Origin: Cerrena zonata
Taxonomy: Eukaryota; Basidiomycota; Agaricomycetes; Polyporales; Cerrenaceae
Reading direction: 5' to 3'
DNA length: 64,000 nt
Assembly (NCBI GenBank): GCA_038087015.1
Contig: JASBNA010000007.1
Coordinates: 496,001 to 560,000, forward strand
In this document: positions 44,420-62,381 of the stretch, in pieces
Layout: every line of letters begins with the position of its first letter
Position numbering within the stretch: the first letter of the stretch is position 1
Notes under the pieces: model-generated
What the model saw: only the letters and a program-made list of their open reading frames with translations
Told to the model about the DNA's origin: nothing
Database searches by the model: none
Position numbers and translations under genes: made by a program

Positions 44420-47045
44420 ATGGCTCAGTCCTACTTCTCGAATTCACGAGTTGCTTCGCCTACCCCCGTGAACGTGAACAACGAAGAAGCTCATTTCAAG
44501 ATGGAGCACGCGGAAGAGATATTCCTTGAGCAGAAGGAGAGGTGAGCACTTAACAGGCAATTTCAACCAAGGACAGATAGTGTTAAGCATGAACCTCTAC
44601 TCTAGACTCGTCGGAGCTCTCGACTCTACTCAGTCCATACTCAGCAACCTCCGTGAATTCAACCATGATGAGTGGGTGGTCAGATATCCGCGAATCCAAG
44701 ACCAACACTTCCAGGAAACCACCTCTGAAGAGCCTTCCTCAAAAGCATCCAGACGCAAGAGCATGCGTCGTTCCCTATCTTTCGCTGACGATCCTACCTT
44801 TCAAGCCGACGTTGTAATGACTCCCGCACGCAAGGGTATGGCGCGATCCATGACGCTCGCCTCTATCGCCGATGAGGCTTCAGAGGAACAATCGACTGAG
44901 GGCGAGGATGAAGAAAGGCTCCTCTCTTCTGATTTCCATGTCTTCCGTCTCGACCTCAAGCTTGGTTCTCATGGCTCATCATCTTCTCCCGCCGCGCTGG
45001 TCTCGCAACTCGAGAAAGCGTCGATCGCTAACTTGCTCGATGACCGTATTGGTGCATCAATGAGCCATATCGACAAGCTTCGGCAGCGTGTCCAGGATAC
45101 CTCGTCAAAGGTTCTCGTCACTGGTGATCTCAACGCTGGAAAGTCCACTTTCGTCAATGCGCTCCTCAAGCGTGAGGTCATGCCTGTTGATCAACAACCT
45201 TGCACCACTGCGTTCTGCGAGGTTCATGATGCAGCAGAGAATGATGGCGTTCAGGAGCTTCACATTGTCAAGGAAGGCATGACCTACTCTAGGGATGACG
45301 AATCGACATTCACCCGTGCCGATCTTTCGGAACTCGATTCAATCGTCTCCGAGAATGAGAACGTCCAACAGATGCTCAAGGTCTACCTCAAGGATGGTCG
45401 ATCACCTTCTGAATCGTTGCTAAGCAACGGTGTAGTCGATATTTCGCTAATCGACGCTCCCGGCCTTAATAGGGACAGTATGAAGACCACAGCTCTTTTC
45501 GCTCGTCAAGAAGAAATCGACGTTGTTGTCTTCGTTGTCTCTGCAGAGAACCATTTCACTCTTTCTGCGAAAGAGTTCCTTTGGAACGCGAGCAACGAGA
45601 AAGCATATCTTTTCATTGTAGTCAACAAGTACGAACAAATCAGGGATAAGGCCAAGTGCCGTCGTCTCGTGCTTGAACAGATCAAGCAACTCAGTCCCCG
45701 CACTTACGAAGACGCAGAGGATCTCGTTCACTTCGTCGACTCCGCCTCAGCCCTCAACAAAGACACTCAATCCTTTGAATCCCTCGAGTCCGCCCTCCGC
45801 TCCTTCGTCCTTACCAAACGTGCCAAATCCAAACTTACTCCCGCAAGCACCTACCTCACTCACCTTCTCTCCGACGTCGACCTCCTCGTTGGTGCAAACG
45901 CCATTGTCGCTGAAACTGAGCTTGAGCGCGCCCGTGAGGACCTCAGCCGATCCAGACCCGTTCTCGAGAAGATGAAGAGCAGTCGGGAGGCGCTCGAGGA
46001 GAGCCTTGAAGGTGTTGAGGAGTCCGGTACCAGTCGTGCTCGTATGCAGACCAAGGAGATCCTCAATGATGCTTTGACTCGTGTCGGTCAGGGTAAACTC
46101 GCCATCGAGGCTGCTGGTCTTCGCTTGCCCACTTACCCCGGATTCTTGGCAATTTGGGACTATGCACGTGAGGTTCGCAAGGCGCTACTTACGAGTATCG
46201 ATATTGCCGTCAAGTTGGCGGAAGATGAGGCTAGGAAGACTGCTACTGGTGGTGTCGACAAGGTATTCAAGCTTGGAGATGCGTACCTCCCTGAGGGAGT
46301 CGAGAGGTCACGAAGGGTATTCATGCCCGAGGCGATGTTCTCTGTCGATAAGAATGCTCGCCGAAAGTCTCGCAGGCAGAGCGCTCTTGTTGCTGGTGGT
46401 GTTTACGGCCTTGGAATCGGTCTTGCCCAACGACCCGATATGCTCGATACCACTTTCTTCGATCTCTTCGACGTTCAACACCAATTCCACATCCACTTTA
46501 GCGACAAGAAGACCGCTGAGGAGGATCCTAGTCTCACTGCTCTCAGTGTGGCATCTGTTGGCCTTGGTGCACTTACTATGGTTGGTGGAAAGACTCTTGG
46601 AGTTCGTGGTGTCATTGAAGGTGTCGTCCGTATGACCGATTTGATTGGCAACGAGACTGCACGTAAATGGGCCGCTCCTGTTATCGGCGCTCTTGCTATC
46701 GGTACTGCTGTCTACTTCGTCCTCGAACTTCCCTCCTCCATCCCTCGTACCGTCGGTCGTCGTATCCAAGCTTCACTCATCAAGGAGAACGAAGCCGTCG
46801 TCGAGGATGCTACTTTCGTTGAGCTGCAAGCGACGAGAGTGGGTAGGGAGACTAGGAAAGTTCTTAGGTTGGCGTCTTGGGATCTCAGAGAACGATTCAG
46901 GAATGCTATGGAGGAGAGTGGTCGGGAGGTTAAGGGTGCGGAGGATTTGGAGAGACAGGCGAAGAAGGCTGTCGAGTACTTCAGACAGGCGGAGAGAGAG
47001 GCTGGGGAGGTGAGGACGACGGTGGAGTCTATCGCTTCGGCGTAG
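44420..47045 (+). CDS. FZO1: Mitofusin (Fzo1), outer-membrane fusion GTPase
   Basis: Two exons, 44420-44541 and 44606-47045; 2562 nt, 853 aa. The dynamin-type GTPase domain is complete: G1 GDLNAGKST, G2 threonine in QQPCTTAFCE, G3 DAPGLNRDS and G4 NKYEQ. An N-terminal heptad region and Ser/Arg-rich segment precede it. After the GTPase come long coiled-coil stretches (about residues 400-460). There are hydrophobic segments near ALSVASVGLGALTMV and AAPVIGALAIGTAVYFVLE that form the double membrane anchor. A final coiled coil (HR2) rich in Glu/Arg follows. Fzo1 tethers and fuses mitochondrial outer membranes through GTP hydrolysis. The length matches fungal Fzo1. The gene has one intron near its start, unusually few for this window. 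Confidence 0.93.
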
Positions 47046-47708
47046 AGAGGAATGAGAATTCCAACAAAAGCTTGCTGCGACACTGCAAAAGAAAAGGTGG
47101 CGACGAAGTGGTGTTATTGGTTCGCTGCTTCGTTTTGTCCGATTGTGAAATAGTCTCGTATGTTTTTCGTTTTCGTTCTCCTCTTTGTTTTGTAGTGTTC
47201 GGCTGGTTTTTTCTCGTTTTGTCATTCTCCATCATCATAAGTTCTCTCATGCCCTAGTTTTCTTTTTTTTACCGTCTTTCATGGGTCGAAGCTATACACA
47301 TACATTTATAGATGATGCTTCTATAGTCCCCCCACCCCCTTCCACTACTCGACATCCCACCCCATCTCTCATCCACATCTTCGCTAAACTTCACCCTTAA
47401 TACCTTCAGCCGTATATGTCTGGAGTCGAACGCTCCTTGTTCCCCCCATTGTTTTCCTCCTCGCCTCTCCATCCTCTCTTCTCTTTATTCCTGATGTTTA
47501 TGACCTCCCCTACTTACTCTATGACCTTTGGAATGTAGTAGTTGTACGATTAGTCAAGAAATATGAGACGCAGATAGAGCGTTCTCTGCAATGTCTATAT
47601 GAATGTTACATAGAGCTTGCTCGTATGAGTGAATAGTTTTCAGCAGATGCATCCTGGTATACTACATTGGTAGTGTCCATGAATAAACAGTGTTTGGGGA
47701 GTTGTCCG
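47046..47708. other. Intergenic, convergent 3' ends
   Basis: 3' flank of FZO1, pyrimidine-rich to about 47480, then the 3' flank of membrane copy E. No gene supported. Confidence 0.5.
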
Positions 47709-48969
47709 CTAAACGCCACCAGACGACCTCGTTGGCATTTCGATCTCGTCCACATCAGATCTTGATACTTTACCCTTCGGCCTTCCACCTCTCACAAAGA
47801 TAGAAGCACCCACTGTCGACTCCGGGGGTGTCGAAACATTGAACACAATAGAAGAAGGTTGTTGGTTTTGAGCCGATACAGTAAAGACCTCAGTCTTGAA
47901 GGCCCCCTGCTTGAGTAATCGAAAAACTCGACATGCCATTACGTTTTGCAAGAGGAGGTTTGGGACTGTGGCTGAGATCTTGTAGGTAGGTGGGATGCTG
48001 GGGAGACAGAGGATGATGAGTGCAACGATGTTCGCGCCGGTGGTTACACTGGGAAGAATGTTCAGCTGAGATGGGGTATAACTTGAGGAACAAGAACGGA
48101 TGATACTCACAGGTAGTAGAGTTGTCCAGTCTGTAAGACTATTCGAAAAACAGGACCCATCTTCTCAGCGCTGACAAACACTTTAGCCCGTGTTTTCCAT
48201 CCCTTCGCCAAGTTGTCTGACAAAATTCTAAGTGTGATTGCAATAAACACGAGTGTGTCATATATCGCAATAACATAGAATCCAGACGAACTTCCTGCAG
48301 TGACTCTATCCACCTCGCATTTTTGGGTTGGACCAATGTGAGAGGCACTGGCAACGAATGGGGCGATGAATGAGCATAATGTCGGAAACCAAAGGACGGA
48401 GAATCCGATTTTGATCACTTTGGAGTCATGGAATACCCCTAAGATTCGGATGAGGAAGAGTAGGGAGTTGAGGGGAAGCACAATTGCGGCGAGCCAGCAT
48501 GAAACCAGAATAGCGGCCTGGCAATTATTTAACGGAGAACCTGGTATCGAGTCGTAAGTTAACATGAACTCGGGGTGATGGGAATACCCAACTTACTCGC
48601 GAACACAAGGGCTCCGATGATACAGCCAGCTTTTGTTATCCTTGGAGGGCATTGTCAGTCAGAAGATCGCTTGTATGAACAAGGTTTCAAGATGCCTACC
48701 GGGTCAGAATATAAATCACATCGTCCTTTGAAAATTTATGCTGGGTCCACATTTGTATCTCCGATGAGATGCTCATGGACACATCCCAAAACCAAACCTA
48801 AATAAAATCGAGCGAGTTAGAAATAGATTGAAGAAGCATGATCCAACCATACCCCCAGAGTAATTGCGATCAAATCCCTTGTAATGGCCGTCTGTGCTGC
48901 GACGTCCGGGGACATGAAAGTCTCCGGTGTGAAGGAGTTGAGGGCGGGGTCTGAGTCGTTGAACGACAT
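47709..48969 (-). CDS. Multi-pass membrane protein, DUF6533/6534-like, copy E
   Basis: Five exons on the minus strand: 48853-48969, 48700-48797, 48597-48640, 48111-48540 and 47709-48048; 1029 nt, 342 aa. The intron positions equal those of the + strand array, including the 44-nt exon 3 and 98-nt exon 2. Motifs: VWFWDVSMSISSEIQMW, VIYILTR, LPLNSLLFLIRILGVFHDSK, IAIYDTLVFIAITLRIL, RIVLQTGQLYYL and QNVMACRVFRLLKQG. It is closest to copies A and F (FHDSK, YDTLVF). The C-tail is longer and hydrophilic, with a KGKVSRSDVDE stretch. No function is known beyond a predicted multi-helix membrane protein. Confidence 0.85.
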
Positions 48970-49799
48970 GATTGGGGTACCAAGTCGCGTGGAGTTGCTT
49001 GTTTAAATATCTTGCAGAGAACATCACTCCCACCGGTCATGTTCTAAAGTTTAAACAACTATTCACAAGTATGCCGGAGCTGAACGGCGATAATTGTACA
49101 CACATACCTTGCCCAAGAAATCCGGAAGCTGAAAACGTCCATGCGTTTACGCTACCGTCAACCTTGGCATGATGTTATGCAAGCACATAATCGGTAGAGA
49201 TGGATAATAGGGTATTGAGGTGTAGACAAGCGAGTAGAACACCAGACGGGAGAAAAACACTCACACTCGGGGATACTTCAAGTAGAGCCAAAAAGATTAT
49301 CCTGCTCCTGTTTGAGCCGTAGCCTAATTTTAGTATCATCCTGAGCCGGAACCGTGCAATGTCCATGGGCACCTTGGGGAAGAATGCAGCCAAGAGTGAC
49401 AGTTGGACAAGAGGAAGTGAATACTCTAGTCCAAACTTGATGCATGACTCGGATGCATCATTCTTCGAGTCCTTCGAACGAGCTCCCACAAGTGATAGAA
49501 GCGGTGGTTAAATCCTGAAGCCCAAGCGTGGAGCTGATACTCCATGTTAGGTGTGTTCGTAAAACCGTTGATTTGGTAATCATCAAATAGTTCGCGGAGG
49601 CATACGCCATGTAGTCATACGCGTTACTAATAGCATAGAGCATAAATTAAAAAATACTTCATCCGTGACGAGCCCTGCTTACTGCCAGTGAGCGGATGCA
49701 GATGAAGACCGCAGTCAATAACATTTACACACAGATGATTATGATTAAGCAAAGGCCCTTGAGTATATCGGAGAACACGTTGTCCTACGAAATGCCGCC
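48970..49799. other. Intergenic between membrane copies E and F
   Basis: Short minus-strand frames (49175-49489, 49458-49643) contain hydrophobic stretches but none of the family motifs. I cannot call them a gene. They might be the remains of another membrane gene. Confidence 0.4.
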
Positions 49800-51086
49800 T
49801 CAAGGAAAACTCTGAGAACGAAGTCTATTGCGCAAACGAGCCCGGGCGCTCAGCATAGTTCCTGTCCTCGTCTCCACCATCAGCGAGGTGTTAGATGTTC
49901 CTTGGTTCTCGTTCGTCGACCCATCGGGTAACGATGGGCGTCTTTCAAAGATTATAGGTTCGACCCTCCAAGCAGGGAGTCCGCTGGAAGGCTCGATGGT
50001 GTCTTTGAGTGCGCTCAACCTAAGCATTCTAAAAGCCTTGCAAGCCATACAGTTCTGAAGTGATGCACATATTATGCCCATCGTGGCTTTATATGTAGGT
50101 GAGACCTTTGGTGAAAGGTCCGTTGCAGCTGCAAGTAGATTGGCGATGACTGTCACGCTTGTGAAAATCCTGTAAGGCACGCGGAGACAACGAATGACAA
50201 TAGCACTCACAAATAGTATAACTGCCCGGTTCGTAAAAGTACTTTGTATAAACGGCCCATTTCTTTCTTGTAAATGTAGATCCTCATTCTTGCTATCCAT
50301 CCCGTGTATGGACAGTCACGTATGAACTTGACCGAAATCGCAAAGAATACCAGTGTGTCGTACACAGCGATGACGATGAAGCCTGATGCATATGATCTAG
50401 CAGTCACAATGGCATTGATCAAATTGCATTGCGGGAATGGGTTCAAGTCAGTCCGAATCGCAAGTCCAATAAATGGCGAGATGGAAGCACAAAGTGTCGT
50501 GAGCCAAAGACATATAAACGTAACTTTGACAGCCTTACTGTCATAGAAGACTGCCAGGATACGTAGAAGGAAGTGCATGGAGTTCAAAGACACCGCAAAT
50601 GCACCCAACCAACCCGACACTTCAACAACGGTCTGACAGTTCTCGTGTACTCTATCTGATATACCTGAGAACACATTATGATATGCTGGATTATCAAGCG
50701 CTGTGGACTTACATGTGAATATAAATGCACTAAGGAGGTGACCACCGGTGGTAATTCTGGTAAGGAATTTAGCAACTAGAGTTCTTGAGAAAAGCTTCAA
50801 AGGTCAACTTACCGAGATAAAATATATATTACATCCGGCAACCTAAGCCTGCGCCTCCTGCACATTCGAACCTCGTCGGGTATACTCATCAGTGCATCCC
50901 ACCACCAAGCCTAGATCGTTACGATTGTCAAATACCGAGCTGAATATGAAAGAAAAGACTTACTCCCATTACGGCCGCAAGTATCCAACTCGTTATGGTC
51001 AACTGTTCTGCAATGTACGGTGGTACGAATGCGAGGGGTGCAAAAGAATTGACAATAGTAAAAGATCCATTCATTACGGATGCCAT
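49800..51086 (-). CDS. Multi-pass membrane protein, DUF6533/6534-like, copy F
   Basis: Five exons: 50964-51086, 50813-50910, 50713-50756, 50211-50664 and 49800-50169; 1089 nt, 362 aa. Motifs: WWWDALMSIPDEVRM, LPDVIYILSR, SLNSMHFLLRILAVFYDSK, IAVYDTLVFFAISVKFI, KVLLRTGQLYYL, QNCMACKAFRMLRLS. Exon 2 (98 nt) and exon 3 (44 nt) match copies A and E. The N-terminus has an NGS glycosylation-type site before helix 1. The intron between exons 3 and 4 is exactly 48 nt and has no stop, so retention would insert 16 residues in frame. The variable C-tail is rich in Arg/Ser. Confidence 0.84.
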
Positions 51087-51528
51087 GGAGTCCTCGCCGA
51101 GGAGAGAGGGGAGTCAAATGTTAGTGGTATCTGTGGTTCGCACTTATATTTATATGTTTCTGTTCAAAAATATTTAGATCACTGCCTCAAATGGAGCGGC
51201 GTCACAATTATCGGATTCGAAGACATGCTACAAATTACTCTGGAGGGAATTTAGATTGTACAACGTGTTCAGAAAAGAGCTACGTCACCTTGAAACATCA
51301 TGATACTACCTGTTCATCTGGGTCCGGATAGAATGGAACAACGCCGCGGCCGCGAATGGGAGCTTTTATCTCCGTCCTATGATCGCAAATCTCCGTGCTA
51401 GATGGATCGTCGGAATCTGAATCCCAAATATGCAACTGACCCGAAACAAGCAAGGAACAATAATGTAGAAATACAAATGCTATATCGATACAGGTGCGTT
51501 AGTATACTTCATCTTCCAATACGATCGA
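51087..51528. other. Intergenic between copy F and RPC1
   Basis: No gene supported. Contains the copy F upstream region and the RPC1 3' flank. Confidence 0.45.
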
Positions 51529-56713
<5,185 letters not shown>

Positions 56714-56946
56714 CGTCGAACGTAACTCTGCATTCAGGGTCGAGAGAGGAAGGTATAAAGCATAAGTAAGGTACCCAACTTTTTGACTGACTTGTTACTT
56801 CCAGACGTTAACTTGACGGAGTTTAGCGGTCCGGGATACGCGAAGTGCATGATTACGTAGTCCAATATCCTAATTTGGCGAACGTGTCGAGCGTAATTCA
56901 AGTGCGACGCGCAAGTCTCATACTTGCCTCTACTCCTCATACCACC
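56714..56946. promoter_or_regulatory. Divergent promoter region RPC1 / proteasome alpha-1
   Basis: A 233-bp interval between two outward-facing housekeeping ATGs, almost certainly a shared promoter. I do not recognise a proteasome-associated control element in it. Confidence 0.5.
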
Positions 56947-58087
56947 ATGTCCCGTACCTCATACGACAGGTAGTCCAATTTAAATAAAAAGTAAACATAA
57001 CAACATACTAACTCATACTTCTAGATATCTTACCGTTTTCTCTCCTGAAGGTCGACTGTACCAAGTTGGTATGTTCAGAAGTTAATATATCCAGGAATTG
57101 AAACTATATTCTTGCTTGTGCTTTAACAGAATATGCCTTCAAGGCTATCACTGGCTCGGGGCACACTGCAATTGCAGTAAGAGGAAAGGACACTGCTGTC
57201 GTGATTACTCAGAAGAAAGTTCCTGTACGTCCCTCTTCGATCATATGCAAGATGTTACTGGATGCCCTCTTTAGGACAAGCTCCTCGACGCCTCGACGAT
57301 CACACACTTGTACAGTATTACCCCTACGATTGGCTGTGTCATGACTGGTCTGATAGGTGAGTACGGAGTACCTCAGCACCACTTAGACCTCTCAACTCAT
57401 CCCATGAAGCCGATGCACATGCTCAAGTTACGCGAGCACAAGCGGAAGCTGCTGATTTCCGCTACAAATATGGATATGAGATTACACCCGATGCCCTTGC
57501 CCGACGACTAGCGAATATCAACCAAGTTTATACTCAAAGAGCTGCGATGCGGCCGCTTGGCATTTGTACGTTATGTTATTCCGTCGTAGGTTATAGCCCA
57601 ATCTTCAATTTAAATTTCGCATCGCAGCGATGGTCGTAATTGGCACTGACCCAGAATACGGTCCTCAATGTTTCAAGCTTGATCCTGCGGGTTACTTTGT
57701 TGGGTTCCACGCCACCGCTTCAGGTCAAAAGCAGCAAGAGGCGATGAACCACCTTGAAAAGAAGTGGAAGAAGCTTGACTCTGGACGAGGAGCTGATGAT
57801 GCTGCCTCAGCAGGCAAGACATTGAGCAGGGATGAGGTTATTGAGGTATGTTACAAACGGATATCCATCACCTCGTAGTGTACATTCACTAACAACAACA
57901 ATTGTTTAAACAGATGGCTATCGAAGCTATATCAACGGTCCACGCAACCGATTTCAAGGCGGGAGAAGTTGAGATCGGTATTGTCTCCACAGGAGAAGGT
58001 GAGGACCCCAAGACTGAGGGTTCATGGCGCGTCATGCCAGAGGATGAAGTTGAGAAACATCTTCTGGCGTACGCGGAGAAGGATTAA
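56947..58087 (+). CDS. SCL1: 20S proteasome subunit alpha-1 (Scl1/PSMA6)
   Basis: Seven exons: 56947-56969, 57025-57068, 57130-57224, 57275-57356, 57410-57565, 57628-57845 and 57914-58087; 792 nt, 263 aa. The product starts MSRTSYDR, then [20 protein letters not shown], the alpha-subunit signature. QKKVPDKLLD and FRYKYGYEI with [16 protein letters not shown] are characteristic of alpha-1. [15 protein letters not shown] follows. The alpha ring gates substrate entry to the proteolytic chamber in cytosol and nucleus; alpha subunits have no catalytic threonine. Length is close to the yeast Scl1 size. All splice phases agree. Confidence 0.93.
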
Positions 58088-58409
58088 TTCAAATATCGCT
58101 TATGTACATTGTACTTTCTATTTCATCCGCTCAACAGGCTCTGTCACGTTTTGTATACTCAATGTCTTCTGAGTACTCATCAAAGAGTTGGAGGGACATG
58201 TCATATGTGAGACTTGGTATCATACCGATGGTTAGGTGGGGTCCCAGTACTACACGATGATCTACTGTGGCATCATGAGGAAACATTACGACACCTGACT
58301 CAGAACTTATCATGAGGATGAATCAATCCCAAACCGAAACATATACTATTATCTACGTAGTAATAGACGAGGAGTTGTATACAGACTCCGGTATTATATA
58401 TGGAAGTTC
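58088..58409. other. Intergenic
   Basis: 3' flank of proteasome alpha-1. No supported feature. Confidence 0.45.
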
Positions 58410-58676
58410 TCACGCCTTCTTCTTGGGAGGCGCAAGACGTTTTAGGAAAACCTCGTCTTGAACTTGTTCGACAATATCTTTCCCACCAGTGTATCGCCCC
58501 TTCACGACCACAAGTACCTGACTTGTCATTCTATGCCAAGTTGCGATGAAACCCGGTGTTGATGGATGTGGGAATCCGATATCCAACATCGATAACAAAA
58601 ACAAGATTGTATTTCTTTTCGCCGTAACCTACCAACAATGTAGTTCGAGCGAACCTTTTGTTCATTGGGTTTAGGC
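58410..58676 (-). CDS. Possible small protein, structure uncertain
   Basis: An open frame ends at 58410 with a basic tail (LKRLAPPKKKA) preceded by MTSQVLVVVKGRYTGGKD. A second ATG at 58676 opens MPKPNEQKVRSNYIV followed by a GTAGGT donor-like site. I could not join the two segments with matching phases, so the gene model is unresolved. The basic KKK end and compact size would suit a small housekeeping protein, but I do not recognise it. It may also be chance. Confidence 0.25.
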
Positions 58677-58826
58677 ATATGCCCGTGCCAAATTACGCCT
58701 CACGCGGCACATAATTACAACACGCGGTTACTATATGCCTCATTCCCGAGTCAAAGGCCAGAGGATTGACCTTTACGCGCGCCATGACTTGGAAACGCGC
58801 AGCCATTGACATGTAGCTGGAACCCA

Positions 58827-58832
58827 TATAAG
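58827..58832 (+). promoter_or_regulatory. TATA-like box of the 58928 gene
   Basis: TATAAG within CCATATAAGGGTCC, 101 bp upstream of the ATG at 58928, followed by a CT-rich leader. Position is plausible; no other evidence. Confidence 0.35.
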
Positions 58833-58927
58833 GGTCCACCTTGTGCGGTCAATGGAATCTCACCTCTCTCCCTTAAACCACCATCTTCCTCTCCAGCCAC
58901 TCAAAGACAACTAACACTAATCTGGCA

Positions 58928-60735
58928 ATGAAGAGTCCTCTGAATCGCGATGCTGTTCCGTTCTCTCCTCGAGCTCTATACCCCCAAAATACTACCTTGC
59001 CACCCGTTTCTCCCGTCCCCACCCCAAGTCTAACAAGTAACGCGTCTAATGTTTCTGCTTCAGAGTGTCGGACACCTCCAAAAACTGTTTTGAACATGCA
59101 TATTGACACTGGCTCCCCGCAGAGCAGCCCCCGTCGTCGTGATATTTTCTCGGCCACTTATCCAGACCCACTTCTGACAGGTCCTGCTACCGCCTCAAGG
59201 AAAAACAAGAAAGTTAGAACTCGGGTCATTTTTACACCGGATGAACACGCCATTCCCTTTGTACCCACTATGGTGCGACAACGTGCATTAGTTGCCAAAG
59301 ACAGATGTATCGAAGAACAAGAAGGGGAGCAAGTGGACCTCAAACAATGGCTTCCGTCTACGGATTGGATCCCCTCCTTCCGTTGTATAACAAGTGGTGG
59401 CGTCATTCGAACCAATGAATTACGGAAGGACATGTTGATACCTCTGGTAAAGAAAAACGATTGGGATTTCGCCTCCCTCTCGCAACTCGCGGGGATGTTC
59501 ATCAGTCGAGTCGTGCAAAGCTCGACTGAGCCTGAATTACGCGATTACTCAAATGCTTTGGCTCACTTTGCAATCCTGATGTATGATGAATTCTGCCTGC
59601 AGGTGAGCACGAGCTGTGCCAGCTACTTCATAGGATCCCTTAGGAGCTGTCTACTGTCCGAATTCCGCGCTTGGTGGCTTGCCGTGAGTGATGATTTGTA
59701 TGATGCCTTTGTGTTTGGCTAATGTTCTCTTCTAGCGAAACCCATGCTCGGTAGTAAAGCTTACTGTGAACTCGCCAAGCCCTCCGCACAGCGAGCCACT
59801 CCAGAACCTAGCAGCTGCTCTTACTGTTGGCAAATTCATTGGCGATTTCTTCTCCTGGGGTGGCTGTTCAGCATCATTAGTCAAGATTTGTTTGGACATC
59901 GTTGCTCACAACCTCTCTTGTGTTGAAGAGTTAGAGTGCATCATGACTATTCTCGAACACTGCGACGAATCGCTATACAAACAAGTTCGGATGCACGAGT
60001 TCCTGATGCGTGTTCGAGCATCGGTAGCGAAAATGGACGACAACTCTGCATCTTGTTATTCTCCTCCTGTGAAAGACAAGATAGACGGTCATCTACAGGT
60101 ATGGGTTGCTGTGCTCTCAATCTCATCCATAATCATTGACCATCTATCATCAATAGAGTATCACGAACTTCATTGAAAGCCGGGCCAGTACGGAAACGGA
60201 GCCAGAAATGAGCTCACCCCTCGAATCATTCCTCGAGCTATTCAGGCCCGACGCTGAGGAAGATTATCAAATGGGTTTACCACCTCGTAATAGACCAACA
60301 CCCCTCCGTCCTTCAGAGTCTATGCCACCACTTCCACCTGTACCTCAACCCACACAAGCGATGACTTTCCGCGCTCCCGCTGCACAAACCCTCCCGCATT
60401 GGCCTGCCCTCCCTCCGCCTGATGTCCGGTACACCAATCCCATTCTCGTCGCCCAGGCAGCCTACTTGAGACGAGTTGCGAATGGTTCACAGGCGCCTCC
60501 TCCCCCTGCGTTGACGGGATTTCCAACTCTAGAATGTCCCCCACGGTTCCAACAGCTTCCACCACGATTGCAAAAGAACACACCACGAGCTCAAGTTCAG
60601 CATCTGCCAGGTAAACGTGAAGTATTAGCGCAGTTTAGACCAGGCGATAATGGCTCAGAAGAGACTCGCGAGTTCCAACGTGAAACTGCCTTATCTCAAC
60701 CATGGAACGAGCATGTCCGCGAATGGAGCCATTAA
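58928..60735 (+). CDS. Conserved-looking protein of unknown function, helical core and Pro-rich tail
   Basis: Three exons, 58928-59602, 59736-60098 and 60157-60735; 1617 nt, 538 aa. The first ~110 residues are Ser/Pro-rich with a basic patch (SRKNKKVRTRVIF). A middle region of about 200 residues looks helical, with FASLSQLAGMFISRVVQSS, LQNLAAALTVGKFIGDFF and CVEELECIMTILEHCDESL. This spacing is reminiscent of MIF4G/HEAT-type repeats found in translation factors, but the match is weak. The C-terminal ~190 residues are Pro/Arg-rich and probably disordered. No signal peptide or membrane segment. It could be an RNA-associated regulatory protein; I do not claim this. Confidence 0.7.
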
Positions 60736-62381
60736 AGCTTGAAGTTCTGAACATTATCATTATCTTGATCGAGGATCACGAACTCACTCATTTTTACATT
60801 CATTCTTGATTCCCCCTGATACCAACACGCATGGACTATTATACATTTACTATACCTCTTGTAATTATAGACCTTTTCGGATCGTATCAAGTTAGTAACT
60901 AATGAAGCGAAAGGCATATTTTAAATTACCAACTGTGACGTTGATGGGTGCTATGAGCTTCAGTGTCAAGTCAGCGAAAATGCATGATTAACTAACTTTA
61001 CCCCTAGCTTGGGTAAACAAGCTATGTCAGTGGTACATATATTCAACTTTTGAGAGAGGAGTTAAGCTACTCCATAGTGTGAGCGTGTTGTCTACTGTGC
61101 CACATGGCCATTACGTGTACTGATCACGTTACCGCGATTTGAACTCCGCTGTTAGTTTGGTACCGCGAAAGATTGTTTCCGGGTTACACTTGTCCTCAGA
61201 CCCTCTATCCGTTACCGTATAGTCAGCCAATGAGAGGCAACAGGTTCATTACAGTCTAGTGATAGCAGGATGGTTTTCCATATCCGATTTGCGTCTTATA
61301 TGATAAGTATCGTCCTGGGCAGTGGACACTTCGGATTGATTAATGTACTCGCTAAAGTCTTCATTTAGTCTGTAGGCCACGAACTGAGGCGACACTCTTC
61401 AAAAAGGCCCCGATGAAACCGGGTTCCGCCTCACCCTCTACCCAGGGACCACATAGCTGCCTCGTAGCCAGCAGCCTCCCTTCGAAAGCCGGTACGCTGG
61501 GCCCTTTCTGTGGACTCAGGTTTGGTCAACATATGATATTGCAGGTGGCCAGGGGAGATGACCGAGCGGCCGAGTTTTGTGCCGTTAACTCTTGTATACA
61601 TGTGCGCCTGTAGAATGTGGACCCTCCGACTGTTTTCCCCTGTTCTCCCTTTTCCATCGCAGAACCGAGTCGTATTACTATCTGACGGAATATATTGTTT
61701 TCCACGGTGAGTAAAAGGTGTTTGAAGGGCATGAATGATACTATGTGAAGGCGTGGCAACCTCCAATCAGTTGACCGTCTGTGAAGGGCAATCCCCGAAC
61801 ATTTAATGGAGACTAATACGGCCATGAAGGCATCGGCCACGACCTTCTCGATTTAAACGCGACCGATGTACTCCCAATCAATGATACAAAGGCCTCTTTC
61901 TTGGGTCAAAGGGATTGAAGGAGTGGACAACATGTCGCGGTTGACGACCGTGCCGAGAAATGAAGGTCATGCGGGTTGGTAGCCCCATGAACACCTTACC
62001 TTTTGTGCCTTTTTTCTCGTAGACTCGGGACAATTCCAAACTGTGCAGAAAGCCCTTGTATTATCCTCATTGTGCTTCAATCTTGACAAACATAGGTACC
62101 CAGAACTTTCTCTGGAATTATCCCAGTATGACCGTCTCACGTCTATTCATTTCCCTACCCAAACACGAGGGACGGCAGACGGCCGTTGTCTAAGTTTACT
62201 TCGGACGAACATATTTCCAACGCGGGGTCCCTCCTATCGGTGATAAACAGAACCTGTCAGATAGTTCTAGCCTAAGTACAGCCAACCGCGGACTTGTTGG
62301 TGTTACTAGACGCGCCGGGTAGGTGATACAATCTGATCAACGGTACCCACATGTTCATTATTCTGATCTCGGCTGCTAGAA
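60736..62381. other. Long intergenic stretch
   Basis: About 1.6 kb without a supported gene on either strand. Short frames at 61413-61840 overlap each other and lack domains. No repeat, tRNA or mobile element recognised. Confidence 0.45.

Noticed and set aside
49175..49643. Seventh membrane-family gene between copies E and F
   Set aside because: Hydrophobic stretches are present but none of the family motifs or the 44-nt exon could be found.
49968..49980. tRNA B-box-like GGTTCGACC
   Set aside because: Lies inside the coding exon of membrane copy F, with no A box or cloverleaf around it.
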